5,366 nucleotides of DNA from a bacterium (GTDB taxonomy: Bacteria; Verrucomicrobiota; Kiritimatiellia; UBA8416), in contig JAIFLS010000091.1 of assembly GCA_020048935.1 (NCBI GenBank), forward strand, positions 1 to 5,366, read 5' to 3'. The notes beneath the pieces were generated by a model. It saw only the letters and a list, made by a program, of their open reading frames with translations. It ran no database searches and was not told the DNA's origin. Positions 5,001-5,366 of this stretch are shown here, piece after piece. The first letter of the stretch is position 1. The number at the start of each line of letters is the position of its first letter. The position numbers were made by a program, and so were the translations under genes.

Positions 5001-5366
5001 GACGTTCTTAATCGCCTCCAGAGGGTTGTACCCGTGCCGGACGACGACGACCCCGCCCACGGCCTCTGCGCCCTCCTTGTCCAGCGCCCCTTCGCGCATG
5101 GCGGGACCCAGCACGACCCTGGCGACGTTCTTCACGTAGATCGGCACGTTCTCGTTGACCTTGACGACGGTGTTCTCAACATCCTTGACGTTCCGGATGA
5201 ATCCGCGCGCTCGAATCAGGTACTCCACGCGGTTTAGCTCAATCTGCCGGGCACCCACGTCGAGATTCGACATTCGCACGGCCCGGAAAACATCTTCCAG
5301 CGTCACGCGATGCGCCCGCATCGCATCGGGGTCCACGTCAATCTGGTACTCCTGCACGAAACCGCC
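2055..5366 (-). CDS. cusA: CusA-like heavy-metal RND efflux permease, 5' end outside window
   Basis: This is the inner-membrane, proton-driven pump of a tripartite efflux complex. The first 1103 residues from the right edge are visible (residue 1 is the codon at 5364-5366). They begin GGFVQEYQIDVDP, matching the region near residue 180 of E. coli CusA, so the N-terminus is missing and the full protein may approach 1280 residues against about 1047 for CusA. The GTG at 5355-5357 is not the start. Order: porter domain (1-220), TM2-TM6 (about 217-370), an inserted membrane block (371-479), TM7 (494-517), second porter domain (550-905) and TM8-TM12 (910-1095). Met567 (FLYM), Met617 (PVNM) and Met705 (VML) align with the CusA copper ligands Met573, Met623 and Met672; the first spacing, 50 residues, is identical. 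This favours Cu(I)/Ag(I) over zinc or cobalt. The TM4 proton-relay Asp is kept (D278). CusA Glu939 is replaced by Asp (D1002) and Lys984 by Cys (C1041). The gene is probably last in its operon; adaptor and outer-membrane genes would lie to the right. No terminator is seen. The family is certain, the metal is inferred. Confidence 0.93.
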   Translation of the reverse strand, partial: GGFVQEYQIDVDPDAMRAHRVTLEDVFRAVRMSNLDVGARQIELNRVEYLIRARGFIRNVKDVENTVVKVNENVPIYVKNVARVVLGPAMREGALDKEGAEAVGGVVVVRHGYNPLEAIKNVKAKIAEIAPALPVKVVVDYDQTGRAELEAFSRAQGFDAYAGAEINQEGWRKWLKAAPRAQWPGGVTTSQVTVVPFYDRSGLIYETLGTLNSALFEQVLITTIVIIIMATHLRSAILISAVMPLSVLISFIAMKIFGVDANIVSLSGIAIAIGTIVDMGIVITDNIRHHLDRAEVSESRLEVIYRATSEVGSAIFTAIATTVVGFLPVFLMTGPEGKLFTPLAFTKTFCLLGSVIVALTVIPAAAHILFTGRIRSRIWKRVLAVGVAGLGIWLALQFHWWAGGVVLVLSGVYWAIEEKVSAAVRRAIPWIANAMVVLFVGVVLTSHWMPLGVEKGFWRNLLLVAILIGGFQGFYFAVERFYERIMRFFLAHKLVFLAIPGLIVLFGYMGWLGFGTLFGFVPRVAETVGIKTETVQRTGFWSAMAHRFPGLGKEFMPPLDEGSFLYMPTTMPHASIGEALDIIQKQDMAIRAIPEVDTVVGKIGRADTALDPAPVNMIETVITYKPEYIADKDGHRVSFRYDKKRKDFVRENGELIADPQGRPFRQWRDHIHTPDDIWKEIVDAAQVPGATTAPRLQPIAARIVMLQSGMRAPMGVKVKGPDLESVERGGMEIERFLKEVPQVEPAAVIADRIIGKPYLEIDIDREAIARYGMQIEDVQDVIEVAVGGVRLTTTVEGRKRFPVRVRYPRELRDNMEMLERVLVPAMDGAQIPLTQLADIRYVRGPEAVKSEDTFLIGYVLFDKKPGFAEVDVVEACQRYLDSKQATGELNLPPGVTYRFAGNYENQIHAQKTLAVILPLTFFVIFMLIYFQFRSVITTSIVFCTIFVCWGGGLTLIWLYGQGWFLDVRILGVDLRELFQIHTVNMSIAIWVGFLALFGIASDDGVLVCTYLDQRFAEVKPSTIAEIREATIYAGKRRVRACLMTTATTVLALLPVLTSTGRGSDIMLPMSLPSFGGMLAEVFVMFVAAVLYCWVQERKLARRM

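Noticed and set aside
3351..5237. 628-codon open reading frame on the plus strand opposite the efflux gene
   Set aside because: The translation is rich in His, Arg, Asp and Gly with no recognisable domain. It is the reverse shadow of a well-conserved RND coding sequence with biased GC codon use.

Overview
The window is a stretch of bacterial chromosome, probably from a proteobacterium and perhaps a gammaproteobacterium. This rests on four things: a tRNA with an encoded CCA end, a GC-rich genome, REP-like palindromes, and a CusA-type efflux pump. Genus cannot be told from this sequence. All protein genes are on the minus strand; the only plus-strand gene is the tRNA.

Layout from left to right. 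Positions 1-113 hold no recognisable gene. Positions 114-688 are a complete type II toxin-antitoxin operon read leftward: a ribbon-helix-helix, MazE-type antitoxin (452-688), then a MazF/PemK-type endoribonuclease toxin (114-458) whose start overlaps the antitoxin stop. A sigma70-like promoter and a small palindrome sit directly on the antitoxin start. Positions 819-1730 encode a GT2-like glycosyltransferase, distinctly more GC-rich than the toxin-antitoxin pair. Its upstream region (1731-1944) holds two near-identical 21-bp hairpins in opposite orientation (a BIME-like pair) and a palindromic -10 region that could fire in both directions. A tRNA-Leu with anticodon GAG lies at 1945-2030 on the plus strand. 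From 2055 to the right edge runs the 3' part of a very large heavy-metal RND efflux permease. It is CusA-like, keeps the three-methionine copper/silver site, and is enlarged by several insertions, one of which carries about four extra membrane segments.

These genes do not form one pathway. The efflux gene is the visible end of a metal-export operon whose periplasmic adaptor and outer-membrane channel would lie beyond position 5366. The tRNA faces it across a 24-bp gap. The glycosyltransferase probably acts in cell-surface polysaccharide synthesis and is transcribed away from the tRNA. The toxin-antitoxin pair looks like a self-contained accessory cassette. I see no integrase, transposase, CRISPR array or new defence system. 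The most unusual features are the enlarged CusA architecture, the hairpin pair in the glycosyltransferase leader, the symmetric -10 element and the antitoxin promoter that overlaps its start codon.
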